A program made the translations under genes and the position numbers. From JBEVJK01 sp040510195 (GTDB taxonomy: Bacteria; Pseudomonadota; Alphaproteobacteria; Rhizobiales; Rhizobiaceae): a stretch of 64,000 bases of DNA. The notes beneath the pieces are model-generated. The model made no database searches. It was not told where the DNA came from and saw nothing but the letters and a program-made list of their open reading frames with translations. This document shows positions 53,964-63,055 of this stretch, one piece after another (position 1 is the stretch's first letter; each line of letters begins with the position of its first letter). Location: positions 1 to 64,000 of the forward strand of contig JBEVJK010000136.1 of assembly GCA_040510195.1 (NCBI GenBank). Direction: 5' to 3'.

Positions 53964-55121
53964 TCACTCCGCCGGCTGGGGCTCGGCCGCGGCACCGTCG
54001 GCCGAGCGTGGCGCGACGCGGCCGGTCCGAAGGCGCGAGGCGAGCGAGTCCCAAAGGCCGACCACGCCTCGGGGCAGGAACAGGGTCACCAGCACGAACA
54101 GGCCGCCGAGCGCGAACAGCCACAGCTCGGGCAGGGCCCCGGTGAACCAGCTCTTTCCGGCGTTGACGAGCAGCGCCCCGAGGATCGGACCGACGATGGT
54201 CCCGCGGCCGCCGACGGCCGTCCAGATCACCACTTCGATCGAGTTGCCCGGCTCGAACTCGCCGGGGTTGATGATGCCGACCTGCGGCACGTAGAGCGCG
54301 CCGGCGATGCCTGCCATGACGGCCGAGACCGTGAAGGCGAAGAGCTTCACGTTCTCGGCGCGCCAGCCGAGGAAGCGGGTGCGGCTCTCGGCGTCGCGCA
54401 CGGCGACCAAAAGCTTGCCGAACTTGGAAGAGACGATCGCCCAGGTGAGCAGGACGCCGAGCGCCAGCGCCAGGGCGCTGGCGGCGAACAGCGCCGCGCG
54501 GGTGCCGCCGGCCTGCACGTCGTAGCCGAGGATATCCTTGAAGTCGGTGAGGCCATTGTTGCCGCCGAAGCCCATGTCGTTGCGGAAGAAGGCGAGCAGC
54601 AACGCATAGGTCATGGCCTGCGTGATGATCGACAGGTAGACGCCGGTCACCCGCGAGCGGAAGGCGAACCAGCCGAAGACGAAGGCGAGCAGGCCGGGCA
54701 CCAGCATCACCATCAGCGCCGCGAACCAGAAGCGGTCGAAGCCGTGCCAGTACCAGGGGAGCGACTGCCAGTTCAGGAACACCATGAAGTCGGGCAGCTG
54801 GGGATTGCCGTAGACGCCGCGCGCGCCGATCTGGCGCATCAGGTACATGCCCATGGCATAGCCGCCGAGCGCGAAGAAGGCGCCGTGGCCGAGCGAGAGG
54901 ATGCCGCAATAGCCCCACACCAGGTCGAGCGACAGTGCCAGGAGGGCGAAGCAGAGATACTTGCCGAGCAGCGCGACCATGTAGGCCGGCATGTGCAGCG
55001 GGTTGTCGGGAGGCACGGCGAGGTGGAGGATGGGAACGAGGAAGGCGGCGCCGGCCAGCAAGGCCATGGCGACCAGGATGCGGCGGCCGTCCCGACCGTC
55101 GAAGAGGCGGGCGCTGATCAT
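53964..55121 (-). CDS. urtC: Urea ABC transporter permease UrtC
   Basis: This is a LivM-type permease of 385 residues from ATG 55121. Its N-terminal half has YLCFALLALSLDLVWGYCGI and LSLGHGAFFALGGYAMGMYL, the UrtC signature. Further segments such as GNNGLTDFKDILGY and GAVLYVPQ-like loops follow. The longer frame upstream overlaps urtB and is not coding. Its ATG overlaps the urtB stop by ATGA. Confidence 0.96.
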   Translation of the reverse strand: MISARLFDGRDGRRILVAMALLAGAAFLVPILHLAVPPDNPLHMPAYMVALLGKYLCFALLALSLDLVWGYCGILSLGHGAFFALGGYAMGMYLMRQIGARGVYGNPQLPDFMVFLNWQSLPWYWHGFDRFWFAALMVMLVPGLLAFVFGWFAFRSRVTGVYLSIITQAMTYALLLAFFRNDMGFGGNNGLTDFKDILGYDVQAGGTRAALFAASALALALGVLLTWAIVSSKFGKLLVAVRDAESRTRFLGWRAENVKLFAFTVSAVMAGIAGALYVPQVGIINPGEFEPGNSIEVVIWTAVGGRGTIVGPILGALLVNAGKSWFTGALPELWLFALGGLFVLVTLFLPRGVVGLWDSLASRLRTGRVAPRSADGAAAEPQPAE

Positions 55122-56770
55122 GCTTCGACGGCCCTTCCCTTGAGCGCGAACAGGCCGCGCGGTCGCTTCTGGATGAACAGGATGATCAGCACCAGCACGA
55201 TGATCTTGCCGAGCACGGCACCCGCATAGGGCTCGAGGAGCTTGTTGACGATGCCGAGGGTGAAGGCGCCGACCAGCGTGCCCCAGAGGTTGCCGACGCC
55301 GCCGAAGACGACGACCATGAAGCTGTCGATGATGTAGCCCTGGCCGAGATTGGGCGAGACGTTGTCGATCTGGCTCAGCGCCACGCCGGCGATGCCGGCG
55401 ATGCCCGATCCCAGCGCGAAGGTGAGCGCGTCGACCCATGGGGTGCGGATGCCCATCGAGGCGGCCATGCGCCGATTCTGGGTGACGGCCCGCATCTCCA
55501 GGCCGAAGGGCGTCCGCTTCATGACGTAGAGCAGGACGAAGAACACGGCGAGCGAGAACGCCACGATCCACAGCCGATTCCAGGTGATGGCGAGTTGGCC
55601 GAGCTCGAAGCCGCCCGACATCCAGGAGGGGTTGCCGACCTCGCGGTTGGTCGGGCCGAAGATGGTCCGCACCGCCTGCTGCAGGATCAGCGAGACGCCC
55701 CAGGTGGCGAGCAGCGTCTCCAGCGGCCGGCCGTAGAGGAAACGGATGATGCCGCGCTCGATCAGCAGGCCGACGCCGCCTGCCACCAGGAACGCCGCCG
55801 GCAGCGCGACGGCCAGCGACCAGTCGGACAGCTGGGGGGCGGCGGCGCGGATGCCGTTCTGCACGACGAAGGTCGTGTAGGCGCCCAGCATGACCATCTC
55901 GCCATGCGCCATGTTGATGACGCCCATGACGCCGAAGGTGATCGCAAGCCCGATCGCGGCCAGCAGGAGGACCGAGCCGAGCGAGATGCCGTACCAGACG
56001 TTCTGGGCGACACTCCAGGCGGCGCGCGAGGCCGTGATGCCGGACACGGCCCCGGCCGCCTTGTCCTTGAGGGGGCCCTCGGCGCGCGCCGCAAAGGCGG
56101 TGAGCGCGGACAGCGCATCGCGGTCGCCGCGCGCGGCGATGACGGAAATGGCGTCGAGCTTCTCGGCCTCGGGCCGGTCGGCGGCGAGCACGGCGGCGGC
56201 GTGCGCCGCCTCCAGGCGCAGCCTGACCGACGGCACGCTCTCGCGGCCGAGAGCGGCTGCGAGGGCGTCGAGCGATTGGGGATCGGGGCTCCTGAACATG
56301 GTGTCGGCGGCGGCGGCGCGGGCGGCGGGGTCAGGCGAGGCCAGCGTCAAGGAGCCCAGCATGTCGCGCACGACGCGTCGAAGAGCGTTGTTGACCTTGA
56401 CCTTGGTCAGCTCGGAGCGCGACGCCTCGCCGACCGGTGCGGCCGTCAGCGGGTCGAGCAGGCGGATCGTCCCGCCAGCTTCGGAAACGATGAAGACGGC
56501 CCGGTCGCTCTTGCGGACCGACAGATTGCCCTCGGCCAGGGCGGACAGCACGGGCTCGACGGCGGGGTCGCCGGTGCTGGCGAGCCGGCGCACGATCTCC
56601 TGCGTGGCGGCGAAGTTGCCGGCCGTTGCGAACCCGGCGACGGCGGCGCGCAGCTCCGCTTCGTCGGCCTTGACCGGCCGCGCCGCGAAGGCGGCGACAA
56701 GGGCCAGAAAGGCCAGGGCGAGGAGGCGCCTTGCGGGTGCTGCGGGGAAGGGAATGGCTGCTGCCGGCAT
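55118..56770 (-). CDS. urtB: Urea ABC transporter permease UrtB
   Basis: This is a LivH-type permease with the long N-terminal extension usual for UrtB, 550 residues. A signal peptide (ARRLLALAFLALVAAFAARP) precedes a helical, HEAT-like periplasmic domain of about 230 residues (AVAGFATAGNFAATQEIVRR). The permease part follows (ITFGVMGVINMAHGEMVMLG, then LLATWGVSLILQQAVRTIFG). It lies 83 bases downstream of urtA, from which it is separated by a strong hairpin. Confidence 0.96.
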   Translation of the reverse strand: MPAAAIPFPAAPARRLLALAFLALVAAFAARPVKADEAELRAAVAGFATAGNFAATQEIVRRLASTGDPAVEPVLSALAEGNLSVRKSDRAVFIVSEAGGTIRLLDPLTAAPVGEASRSELTKVKVNNALRRVVRDMLGSLTLASPDPAARAAAADTMFRSPDPQSLDALAAALGRESVPSVRLRLEAAHAAAVLAADRPEAEKLDAISVIAARGDRDALSALTAFAARAEGPLKDKAAGAVSGITASRAAWSVAQNVWYGISLGSVLLLAAIGLAITFGVMGVINMAHGEMVMLGAYTTFVVQNGIRAAAPQLSDWSLAVALPAAFLVAGGVGLLIERGIIRFLYGRPLETLLATWGVSLILQQAVRTIFGPTNREVGNPSWMSGGFELGQLAITWNRLWIVAFSLAVFFVLLYVMKRTPFGLEMRAVTQNRRMAASMGIRTPWVDALTFALGSGIAGIAGVALSQIDNVSPNLGQGYIIDSFMVVVFGGVGNLWGTLVGAFTLGIVNKLLEPYAGAVLGKIIVLVLIILFIQKRPRGLFALKGRAVEA

Positions 56771-56797
56771 GATCGTTCGCTCGGGGGATGGGGTGCG

Positions 56798-56835
56798 GCC
56801 TGCGGGCGGGTGAGGCAGGGAGCCCGCCCGCAGGC
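56798..56835 (-). repeat. Strong intercistronic hairpin between urtA and urtB
   Basis: A perfect 13-bp stem, GCCTGCGGGCGGG with CCCGCCCGCAGGC, has a 12-base loop and no T run. It begins 19 bases after the urtA stop in the direction of transcription. It is the second case in the window, with pstS-pstC, of a large stem separating a substrate-binding protein gene from its permease gene. Confidence 0.85.
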
Positions 56836-56853
56836 GTCATGCGGATGGCACGC

Positions 56854-58158
56854 TCAGTTGATGCCCTTGCCACCGCATTTGCCGCTGGCCACATTGAAGT
56901 TGCCGCAGGCAAGCGGGGCTCGCCAGTCGGCGATCAGGTCCTTCGAGTCCGGCAGGTAGTCCGACCATTCGTCGCCGACCACCAGGCCCGGCGTCTGCCA
57001 GACGGTCTCGAACTGGCCGTCGGCCTGGATCTCGCCGATCAGCACGGGCTTGGTGATGTGGTGGTTCGGCATCATGGTCGAGGCTCCGCCCGACAAATTG
57101 GGGACCGACACGCCGACGATCGCGTCGATGACCTCGTCGGGGTCGGTGGTGCCGGCCTTCTCGACTGCCTTCACCCACATGTTGAAGCCGATGACATGCG
57201 CTTCCATCGGGTCGTTGGTCACCCGCTTCGGGTTCTTGGTGTAGTCCCGCCACTTGGCGATGAAGTCGGCGTTCTCCGGCGTGTCCACCGACTGGAAGTA
57301 GTTCCAGGCGGCGAGATGGCCGACGAGCGGCGCGGTGTCGAGGCCGGCGAGCTCCTCCTCACCGACGGAGAAGGCGACGACGGGGATGTCTTCGGCCTTG
57401 ACGCCCTGGTTGGCGAGCTCCTTGTAGAAGGGCACGTTGGCATCGCCGTTGATGGTGGAGACGACGGCCGTCTTCTTGCCGGCGGAGCCGAAGTTCTTGA
57501 TATCGGTGACGATCGTCTGCCAGTCGGAATGGCCGAAGGGCGTGTAGTTGATCATGATGTCTTCCTTGGCCACGCCCTTCGATTCCAGGTAGGCCTGGAG
57601 GATCTTGTTGGTGGTCTGGGGATAGACATAGTCGGTGCCGGCGAGCACCCAGCGCTCCACGCCTTCGTCGTTCATCAGGTAGTCGACGGCGGGGATCGCC
57701 TGCTGGTTGGGCGCAGCGCCCGTGTAGAAGACGTTGCGCTGGCTTTCCTCGCCCTCGTACTGCACGGGGTAGAAGAGCAGCGAGTTGAGCTCGTCGAAGA
57801 CCGGCAGGACCGACTTGCGCGACACCGAGGTCCAGCAGCCGAACACTGCCGCCACCTTGTCCTTCTCGATCAGCTCGCGGGCCTTCTCCGCAAAGAGCGG
57901 CCAGTCGGAGGCCGGATCGACCACGACTGCCTCGAGCTTCTTGCCGAGCACGCCGCCCTTCTTGTTCTGCTCGTCGATCAGGAAGAGCATGGTGTCCTTG
58001 AGGGTGGTCTCCGAGATCGCCATCGTGCCCGAGAGCGAATGCAGGACGCCGATCTTGATCGTGTCTTCCTCGGCCTTCGCCGGCACGGACACGAAGATGC
58101 CCGCCGCAAGGGCGCTCGCCGAGATGAGTTTCGCTAATGCCGCCAGTTTCCCTGTCAT
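56854..58158 (-). CDS. urtA: Urea ABC transporter substrate-binding protein UrtA
   Basis: This is the periplasmic urea-binding protein, 434 residues from ATG 58158, which starts a signal peptide (MTGKLAALAKLISASALAAG, cleavage near AKA-EE). The mature part begins TIKIGVLHSLSGTMAISETT, the hallmark of UrtA/AmiC-like proteins, and continues with CWTSVSRKSVLPVFDELNSL and FYPVQYEGEE. The end reads LACGNFNVASGKCGGKGIN. It leads the urt operon behind a sigma-54-type promoter. An upstream start at 58212 would add a poor signal and is rejected. Confidence 0.97.
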   Translation of the reverse strand: MTGKLAALAKLISASALAAGIFVSVPAKAEEDTIKIGVLHSLSGTMAISETTLKDTMLFLIDEQNKKGGVLGKKLEAVVVDPASDWPLFAEKARELIEKDKVAAVFGCWTSVSRKSVLPVFDELNSLLFYPVQYEGEESQRNVFYTGAAPNQQAIPAVDYLMNDEGVERWVLAGTDYVYPQTTNKILQAYLESKGVAKEDIMINYTPFGHSDWQTIVTDIKNFGSAGKKTAVVSTINGDANVPFYKELANQGVKAEDIPVVAFSVGEEELAGLDTAPLVGHLAAWNYFQSVDTPENADFIAKWRDYTKNPKRVTNDPMEAHVIGFNMWVKAVEKAGTTDPDEVIDAIVGVSVPNLSGGASTMMPNHHITKPVLIGEIQADGQFETVWQTPGLVVGDEWSDYLPDSKDLIADWRAPLACGNFNVASGKCGGKGIN

Positions 58159-58200
58159 GTCGGTCTTCTCCAAACCGTTTGTTGCACCGCAAAAAAACCA

Positions 58201-58217
58201 AGCAACGGCCATGCCAG
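58201..58217 (-). promoter_or_regulatory. Sigma-54 (RpoN) promoter before urtA
   Basis: On the minus strand CTGGCATGGCCGTTGCT has GG and GC separated by exactly 10 bases, matching TGGCAC-N5-TTGCW with one deviation (ATG for ACG). The expected start of transcription is near 58190, 32 bases before urtA. Nitrogen-dependent control by NtrC is inferred. A clear NtrC box was not found. Confidence 0.8.
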
Positions 58218-58370
58218 TTCGGCAGCCGATCGATGGCTGTGGACGAATCGCAGCGAATTCAGCGCCTTATCGGCGGCGTTCGGTCATTGGCTTGGTTGGG
58301 TCGGCTTGCTGGCCGGCGGCGCCGCGCAGATTTGTGGCGGCGTCTGATTAATTTTTAAGCGAATTGTCGC

Positions 58371-58391
58371 GCAGCCTATTTTATGGGCTGC
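58371..58391. promoter_or_regulatory. Inverted repeat upstream of the nucleobase transporter operon
   Basis: Two 6-base arms GCAGCC (58371-58376) and GGCTGC (58386-58391) flank 9 bases, TATTTTATG. The AT-rich centre could hold a -10 element. It may be an operator for the divergent plus-strand operon. The rest of the 344-base gap between urtA (58158) and 58503 holds the sigma-54 element and no gene. Confidence 0.35.
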
Positions 58392-58502
58392 TAATGGACG
58401 GGGCCGGTCGATTGCCCGGCTTCGGCTTTTCGACTAGCGTCGACCAAACGATAAAAAGCCGGATCCAGCCGGCCCCCAAAAAAACCAGCCAGAGGTCTTC
58501 CC

Positions 58503-59522
58503 ATGTCTTTCAGAGAGAAGCTTTCGCGCCGCAGCCTGCTCAAGGCGGCCGGCGCCGGGACCGCGCTCGTCGCAACCGGCGCGCTGCCGGGCCGCCTGCT
58601 TGCCGCCGACCCGATCAAGGTGGCGGCCATCTATACGGTGCCGGTCGAGCAGCAATGGGTGAGCCGCATCCACAAGGCGGCGAATGCCGCCAAGGAGCGC
58701 GGCGACATCGAATATGTGTTCTCGGAGAACACGTCGAACAACGACTATGAGCGGGTCATGCGCGAATATTGCGAAGCCGGCCACAAGCTGATCGTCGGCG
58801 AGGTGTTCGGCGTGGAGGACGCCGCCCGCGCCGTCGCCAAGGATTATCCGGATGTCGCCTTCCTGATGGGCTCCAGCTTCAAGCCCGACCCGGCGGTGCC
58901 GAACTTCGCCGTGTTCGACAACTATATCCAGGACGCGTCGTACCTCAGCGGCATCATCGCCGGCGCGATGACCAAGTCGAAGAACATCGGCATGGTCGGC
59001 GGCTACCCCATCCCCGAAGTGAACCGGCTGATGAACGCCTTCATGGCCGGGGTCAAGGAGACGGCGCCGGACAGCAAGTTCCAGATCGCCTTCATCGGCT
59101 CGTGGTTCGACCCGCCAAAGGCCAAGGAGACCGCCTTTGCGCAGATCGACGGCGGTGCCGACCTGCTCTATGCCGAGCGCTTCGGGGTCTCCGACGCGGC
59201 CAAGGAGAAGGGCGTGCTGGCGGTCGGCAACGTCATCGACACGCAGGCCGACTACCCCGAGACGGTGGTCGCTTCGGCGCTGTGGCATTTCGAGCCGACG
59301 CTCGACAAGGCGATTGCCGAGGTGAAGGCCGGGACCTTCAAGGCCGCGGACTACGGCGTCTACTCCTTCATGAAGGAAGGCGGCAGCTCGCTGGCGCCGC
59401 TCGGCACGTTCGAAGGCAAGGTTCCTGCCGAGGCGATGGCCAAGGTCGCCGAGAAGGAGAAGGCGATCAAGGACGGCTCGTTCACGGTCGAGATCAACGA
59501 CGGCGAGCCGAAGTCCGGCTGA
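58503..59522 (+). CDS. BMP-family ABC transporter substrate-binding protein
   Basis: This is a periplasmic binding protein of 339 residues with a Tat-type signal: SFREKLSRRSLLKAAGAGTA has the twin arginine and a hydrophobic stretch. The fold is that of Bmp/PnrA purine-nucleoside receptors (IKVAAIYTVPVEQQWVSRIH, then FDNYIQDASYLSGIIAGAMT). The gene order with a YufO-like ATPase, two permeases and a cytosine-deaminase-like enzyme suggests nucleobase or nucleoside uptake. ATG 58503 is the only start giving the Tat signal. Confidence 0.93.
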   Translation: MSFREKLSRRSLLKAAGAGTALVATGALPGRLLAADPIKVAAIYTVPVEQQWVSRIHKAANAAKERGDIEYVFSENTSNNDYERVMREYCEAGHKLIVGEVFGVEDAARAVAKDYPDVAFLMGSSFKPDPAVPNFAVFDNYIQDASYLSGIIAGAMTKSKNIGMVGGYPIPEVNRLMNAFMAGVKETAPDSKFQIAFIGSWFDPPKAKETAFAQIDGGADLLYAERFGVSDAAKEKGVLAVGNVIDTQADYPETVVASALWHFEPTLDKAIAEVKAGTFKAADYGVYSFMKEGGSSLAPLGTFEGKVPAEAMAKVAEKEKAIKDGSFTVEINDGEPKSG

Positions 59523-61075
59523 TGCAGCCGGGGGCGCGGCCGGAGGCGGAGACGGTGCTCCGCCTTTCCGGCATCACCAAGCGGTTCGGAGCGCTGACGG
59601 CCAACGACGGAATCTCGCTGGCGCTGGCGCGCGGCGAGGTGGTGGCCCTGCTCGGCGAGAACGGGGCCGGCAAGACGACTTTGATGAACATCCTGTTCGG
59701 CCATTACGTGGCCGACGAAGGCAGCGTCGAGGCGTTCGGCCGGCTGCTGCCGCCGGGCGACCCGCGGGCGGCGCTCGCCGCCGGCATCGGCATGGTGCAC
59801 CAGCATTTCACGCTGGCCGACAACATGACGGCGCTGGAGAACATCGCGCTCGGCACGGAAAGCCTGTGGCGGCCGACGCTCGACCGGTCCGGCGCCCGGC
59901 AGAGGATTGCCCGGCTGTCGGCCGATTTCGGACTGGCCGTGGCACCCGACGCGATGGTCGGCGTGCTATCGGTCGGCGAACGGCAACGCGTGGAGATCCT
60001 GAAGGCGCTCTACCGCGAGGCACGCATCCTGATCCTCGACGAGCCGACGGCGGTGCTGACGCCGGCCGAGACCGATGCGCTGTTCGCCACGCTGCGCAAG
60101 CTCACGGCGACCGGCCTGTCGATCATCTTCATCTCGCACAAGCTCAACGAGGTGCTGGCGGTGGCCGACCGGGTGCTGGTGCTGCGCGGCGGCCGGCTGG
60201 TCGGCGAGCGGCCGACGAAGGGGGCGAGCCGCCAGGAGCTGGCGGCGCTGATGGTCGGGCAAGAGGTGGAGGCGCCGCGCGTCGCGGCGCGGCCGCCGGG
60301 GCCGCCGGCGCTGGCGCTGGAGGGCGTCTCGACGGCGCGACGCGGCACGGGCGTGGCGCTTCGCGGCCTCACATTGACGCTTCACGCAGGCGAGATCACC
60401 GGCCTTGCCGGCGTCTCCGGCAACGGCCAGGCCGCGCTGGCGGGAGTGATTTCAGGCATGGAGACGCCGACCGCAGGGGTCGTCAGCGTCGCCGGCCAGG
60501 CGATGCGCGGCTGGTCGCCGCGGGCGGCGATCGCGGCGGGCATCGGCCGCATCCCCGAGGACCGGCACGCCGTCGGCTCCATCGCCGACATGAGCGTGAC
60601 GGAGAACGTCATCTCCGAGCGCTACCGCTCGCCCCGCTTCAGCCGGTCGGGCCTGCTCGACTGGGCCGCCGCGCGGGCCTTCGCGGAGACGCTGATCCGC
60701 GACTACGACGTGCGCTGCCCGTCGCCCGACACGCGCATCCGTCTCCTGTCGGGCGGCAACATGCAGAAGCTGATCCTCGGGCGGGCGCTCGACGGCAACC
60801 CGTCCGTCATCCTGGCGAACCAGCCGGCGCGCGGCCTCGACGTCGGCGCCGTCGCCTATGTCCACAAGCGCCTGGTGGCGGCGCGAGACCGGGGTGCCGC
60901 AGTGCTGCTCATCTCGGAGGACCTCGACGAGATCATGGCGCTCTCGGACCGGATCCTGGTGATCTCGGGGGGTGCCCTGTCCAGGCCCTCGCTGCGCGGC
61001 GAACGCTCGATCCGCGACCTCGGCGCGCTGATGGCGGGCCATGCCGGCGAGCCGGAGGGCGTCGATGCGGCTTGA
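59522..61075 (+). CDS. ABC transporter ATP-binding protein of the nucleoside type (two ATPase domains)
   Basis: This is a 517-residue double ABC protein like YufO/NupA. Domain 1 (about 10-235) has Walker A GENGAGKTT, a LSVGERQRVEILKALYR signature and Walker B ILILDEPTAVLTPAE. Domain 2 (about 265-500) has the degenerate Walker A GVSGNGQA, LSGGNMQKLILGRALDGNP and a degenerate VILANQPARGLDVGA, which is normal for this family. The start overlaps the end of the binding-protein gene (TGATG). The end overlaps the permease start by 11 bases. Confidence 0.95.
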   Translation: MQPGARPEAETVLRLSGITKRFGALTANDGISLALARGEVVALLGENGAGKTTLMNILFGHYVADEGSVEAFGRLLPPGDPRAALAAGIGMVHQHFTLADNMTALENIALGTESLWRPTLDRSGARQRIARLSADFGLAVAPDAMVGVLSVGERQRVEILKALYREARILILDEPTAVLTPAETDALFATLRKLTATGLSIIFISHKLNEVLAVADRVLVLRGGRLVGERPTKGASRQELAALMVGQEVEAPRVAARPPGPPALALEGVSTARRGTGVALRGLTLTLHAGEITGLAGVSGNGQAALAGVISGMETPTAGVVSVAGQAMRGWSPRAAIAAGIGRIPEDRHAVGSIADMSVTENVISERYRSPRFSRSGLLDWAAARAFAETLIRDYDVRCPSPDTRIRLLSGGNMQKLILGRALDGNPSVILANQPARGLDVGAVAYVHKRLVAARDRGAAVLLISEDLDEIMALSDRILVISGGALSRPSLRGERSIRDLGALMAGHAGEPEGVDAA

Positions 61076-62114
61076 GCCGAAGCCCCAGCCCTCGCTCGTC
61101 GCCGCCCTGATCTATCCCCTGGCGGCGATCGCGGCGACGATGGGCTTCGCCGCGCTCCTGGTGCTGGCGGCCGGCGCCTCGCCGCTGTCGGTGTTCGAGC
61201 TGGTGGCGCGGGGCGCGGCGGGGTCGCAGTTCGCGCTGCTGGAGACGCTGACGCGGGCGACGCCGCTGATCTTCACCGGGCTCGCCGTGGCCGTCGCGTT
61301 CCGCGCGCGGCTTTGGAACATCGGCGCCGAGGCGCAGCTCTATATCGGCGCGGTGGTGACGGTGGTGCTCGGCACCGGGGCGCTGCCGCTTCCCGCGGTG
61401 GTGCTCGTGCCCGTCATCATGGCCGCGGCGATGCTCGCCGGCGCGCTGCTGCTCGCCGGCCCCGCCTTCCTGAAGACGCGCTTCGGGGTCGACGAGGTGG
61501 TCACCACGCTGCTCTTGAACTTCATCGTGCTGCTGTTCGTCTCCATGCTGCTGGAGGGACCGCTCAAGGACCCGATGGGTCTCGGCTGGCCGCAATCGCA
61601 GAAGGTCATCGCCGAGGCGCAGCTGCCGCGTCTGATCCAGGGCAAGCGGCTGCATCTGGGATTCGTGCTGGCGCTCGTCGCGGCGGCCGTCTGCTGGGTG
61701 CTGATGAAGAAGACAGCGCTCGGCTACGAGATGCGGGCAGTCGGCCACAGCCCCGAAGCGGCGCGCTTCGCCGGCATTCCCGTCAACCGCGTGCTGATGA
61801 AGACGGCGTTCCTGTCGGGCGGGCTGGCGGCGCTCGCCGGCTTCTCGGAGGTGGCGGGGCTGAAGGGCAACCTGACACTCGATCTGTCGCCCGGCTTCGG
61901 CTACTCGGGCATCGTGGTCGCGATGCTCGCCATGCTCAACCCGCTCGGCGTGGTGCTGTCGGCGATCTTCGTGGCCGGGATCTTCGTCGGCGCCGACGCG
62001 ATGAGCCGGTCGGCCGGCGTGCCGAGCTACATCGCCGACGTCATGGTGGCGACCGCGCTGCTGTCGATGGTCACGGCGCTGCTCTTCGCGCGCTACCGGG
62101 TGCGGTGGCGCTGA
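61065..62114 (+). CDS. Nucleoside/nucleobase ABC transporter permease, first subunit
   Basis: This is a 349-residue YufP/NupB-like permease starting MRLEPKPQPSLVAALIYPLA, with about nine membrane segments. Signatures include LWNIGAEAQLYIGAVVTVVL and FSEVAGLKGNLTLDLSPGFG. The ATG at 61065 lies inside the end of the ATPase gene. The stop overlaps the start of the second permease by one base. The long frame starting at 61041 adds codons inside the ATPase and is not preferred. Confidence 0.94.
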   Translation: MRLEPKPQPSLVAALIYPLAAIAATMGFAALLVLAAGASPLSVFELVARGAAGSQFALLETLTRATPLIFTGLAVAVAFRARLWNIGAEAQLYIGAVVTVVLGTGALPLPAVVLVPVIMAAAMLAGALLLAGPAFLKTRFGVDEVVTTLLLNFIVLLFVSMLLEGPLKDPMGLGWPQSQKVIAEAQLPRLIQGKRLHLGFVLALVAAAVCWVLMKKTALGYEMRAVGHSPEAARFAGIPVNRVLMKTAFLSGGLAALAGFSEVAGLKGNLTLDLSPGFGYSGIVVAMLAMLNPLGVVLSAIFVAGIFVGADAMSRSAGVPSYIADVMVATALLSMVTALLFARYRVRWR

Positions 62115-63055
62115 TGGACGCGCTGGAGATCCTTTTCACGGCGACGTTCTGGGCGGCGGCGATCCGCATCGCCTCGCCGCTCATCTTCGCCACCATGGGG
62201 GAGCTGATCTGCGAGCGCGCAGGGGTGCTCAACCTCGGCATCGAGGGCATCATGACGGCTGGCGCCTTCGCCGGCTGGTTCACAGTCTATGCCGGCGGCG
62301 ACCTGTGGACGGGCGTCGTCGTGGCGGCGCTGGCCGGGGCGATGTTCGGGCTGCTGCACGCCGCCCTCACCGTACCGCTCGGCCTGTCGCAGCACGTGGT
62401 GGGCATCGGGGTGACACTGCTCGCCACCAGCCTCACCTATTTCACCTATCGCCTGCTTTTGCCCGAGGTGACGTCGCCGCCCAAGATCGCGCCCTTCCAG
62501 CCCTGGCCCATACCCGGCCTGTCGGCGATTCCGGTGGTCGGCGAGGCGCTGTTCAACCAGACGCCGCTCACCTATCTCGCCTTCCTGGCGGTCGCCGTCG
62601 TCGCCTGGGTGCTCAACCGAACGCCGCTCGGGCTGGCCATCGGCGCGGCCGGCGAGAACCCGGCGGCGGTCGAGGCCCAGGGCATCAGCGTGACCGGCAT
62701 CCGCATGGGCGCGGTGATCGCCGGCAGCGCGCTGATGGCGGTGGGCGGCGCCTTCCTGACCATGTCGGCCTTCAACTCCTTCTTCTTCGAAATGATCAAC
62801 GGCCGCGGCTGGATCGCCATCGCGCTGGTGGTGTTCGGCTCGTGGCGACCCGGCAAGGCGCTGCTCGGCGCCATCCTGTTCGCCGCCTTCGATGCCTTCC
62901 AGGTGCGCCTGCAGCAGCTTTCCGGCGGCGTCGTGCCCTATCAGGTGTTCCTGATGATGCCCTATGTGCTGTCGATCCTGGCGCTGGTGCTGGTGGCCCG
63001 CCGCGCCACCTATCCCAAGGCGCTGATGATCCCCTACCAGAAAGGCGAAAGATGA
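62114..63055 (+). CDS. Nucleoside/nucleobase ABC transporter permease, second subunit
   Basis: This is a 313-residue YufQ/NupC-like permease. After MDALEILFTATFWAAAIRIA come PLIFATMGELICERAGVLNL and GIEGIMTAGAFAGWFTVYAG, the family signature, with further helices. It starts one base inside the preceding stop and overlaps the amidohydrolase start by ATGA, so all five genes form one tightly coupled operon. Confidence 0.94.
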   Translation: MDALEILFTATFWAAAIRIASPLIFATMGELICERAGVLNLGIEGIMTAGAFAGWFTVYAGGDLWTGVVVAALAGAMFGLLHAALTVPLGLSQHVVGIGVTLLATSLTYFTYRLLLPEVTSPPKIAPFQPWPIPGLSAIPVVGEALFNQTPLTYLAFLAVAVVAWVLNRTPLGLAIGAAGENPAAVEAQGISVTGIRMGAVIAGSALMAVGGAFLTMSAFNSFFFEMINGRGWIAIALVVFGSWRPGKALLGAILFAAFDAFQVRLQQLSGGVVPYQVFLMMPYVLSILALVLVARRATYPKALMIPYQKGER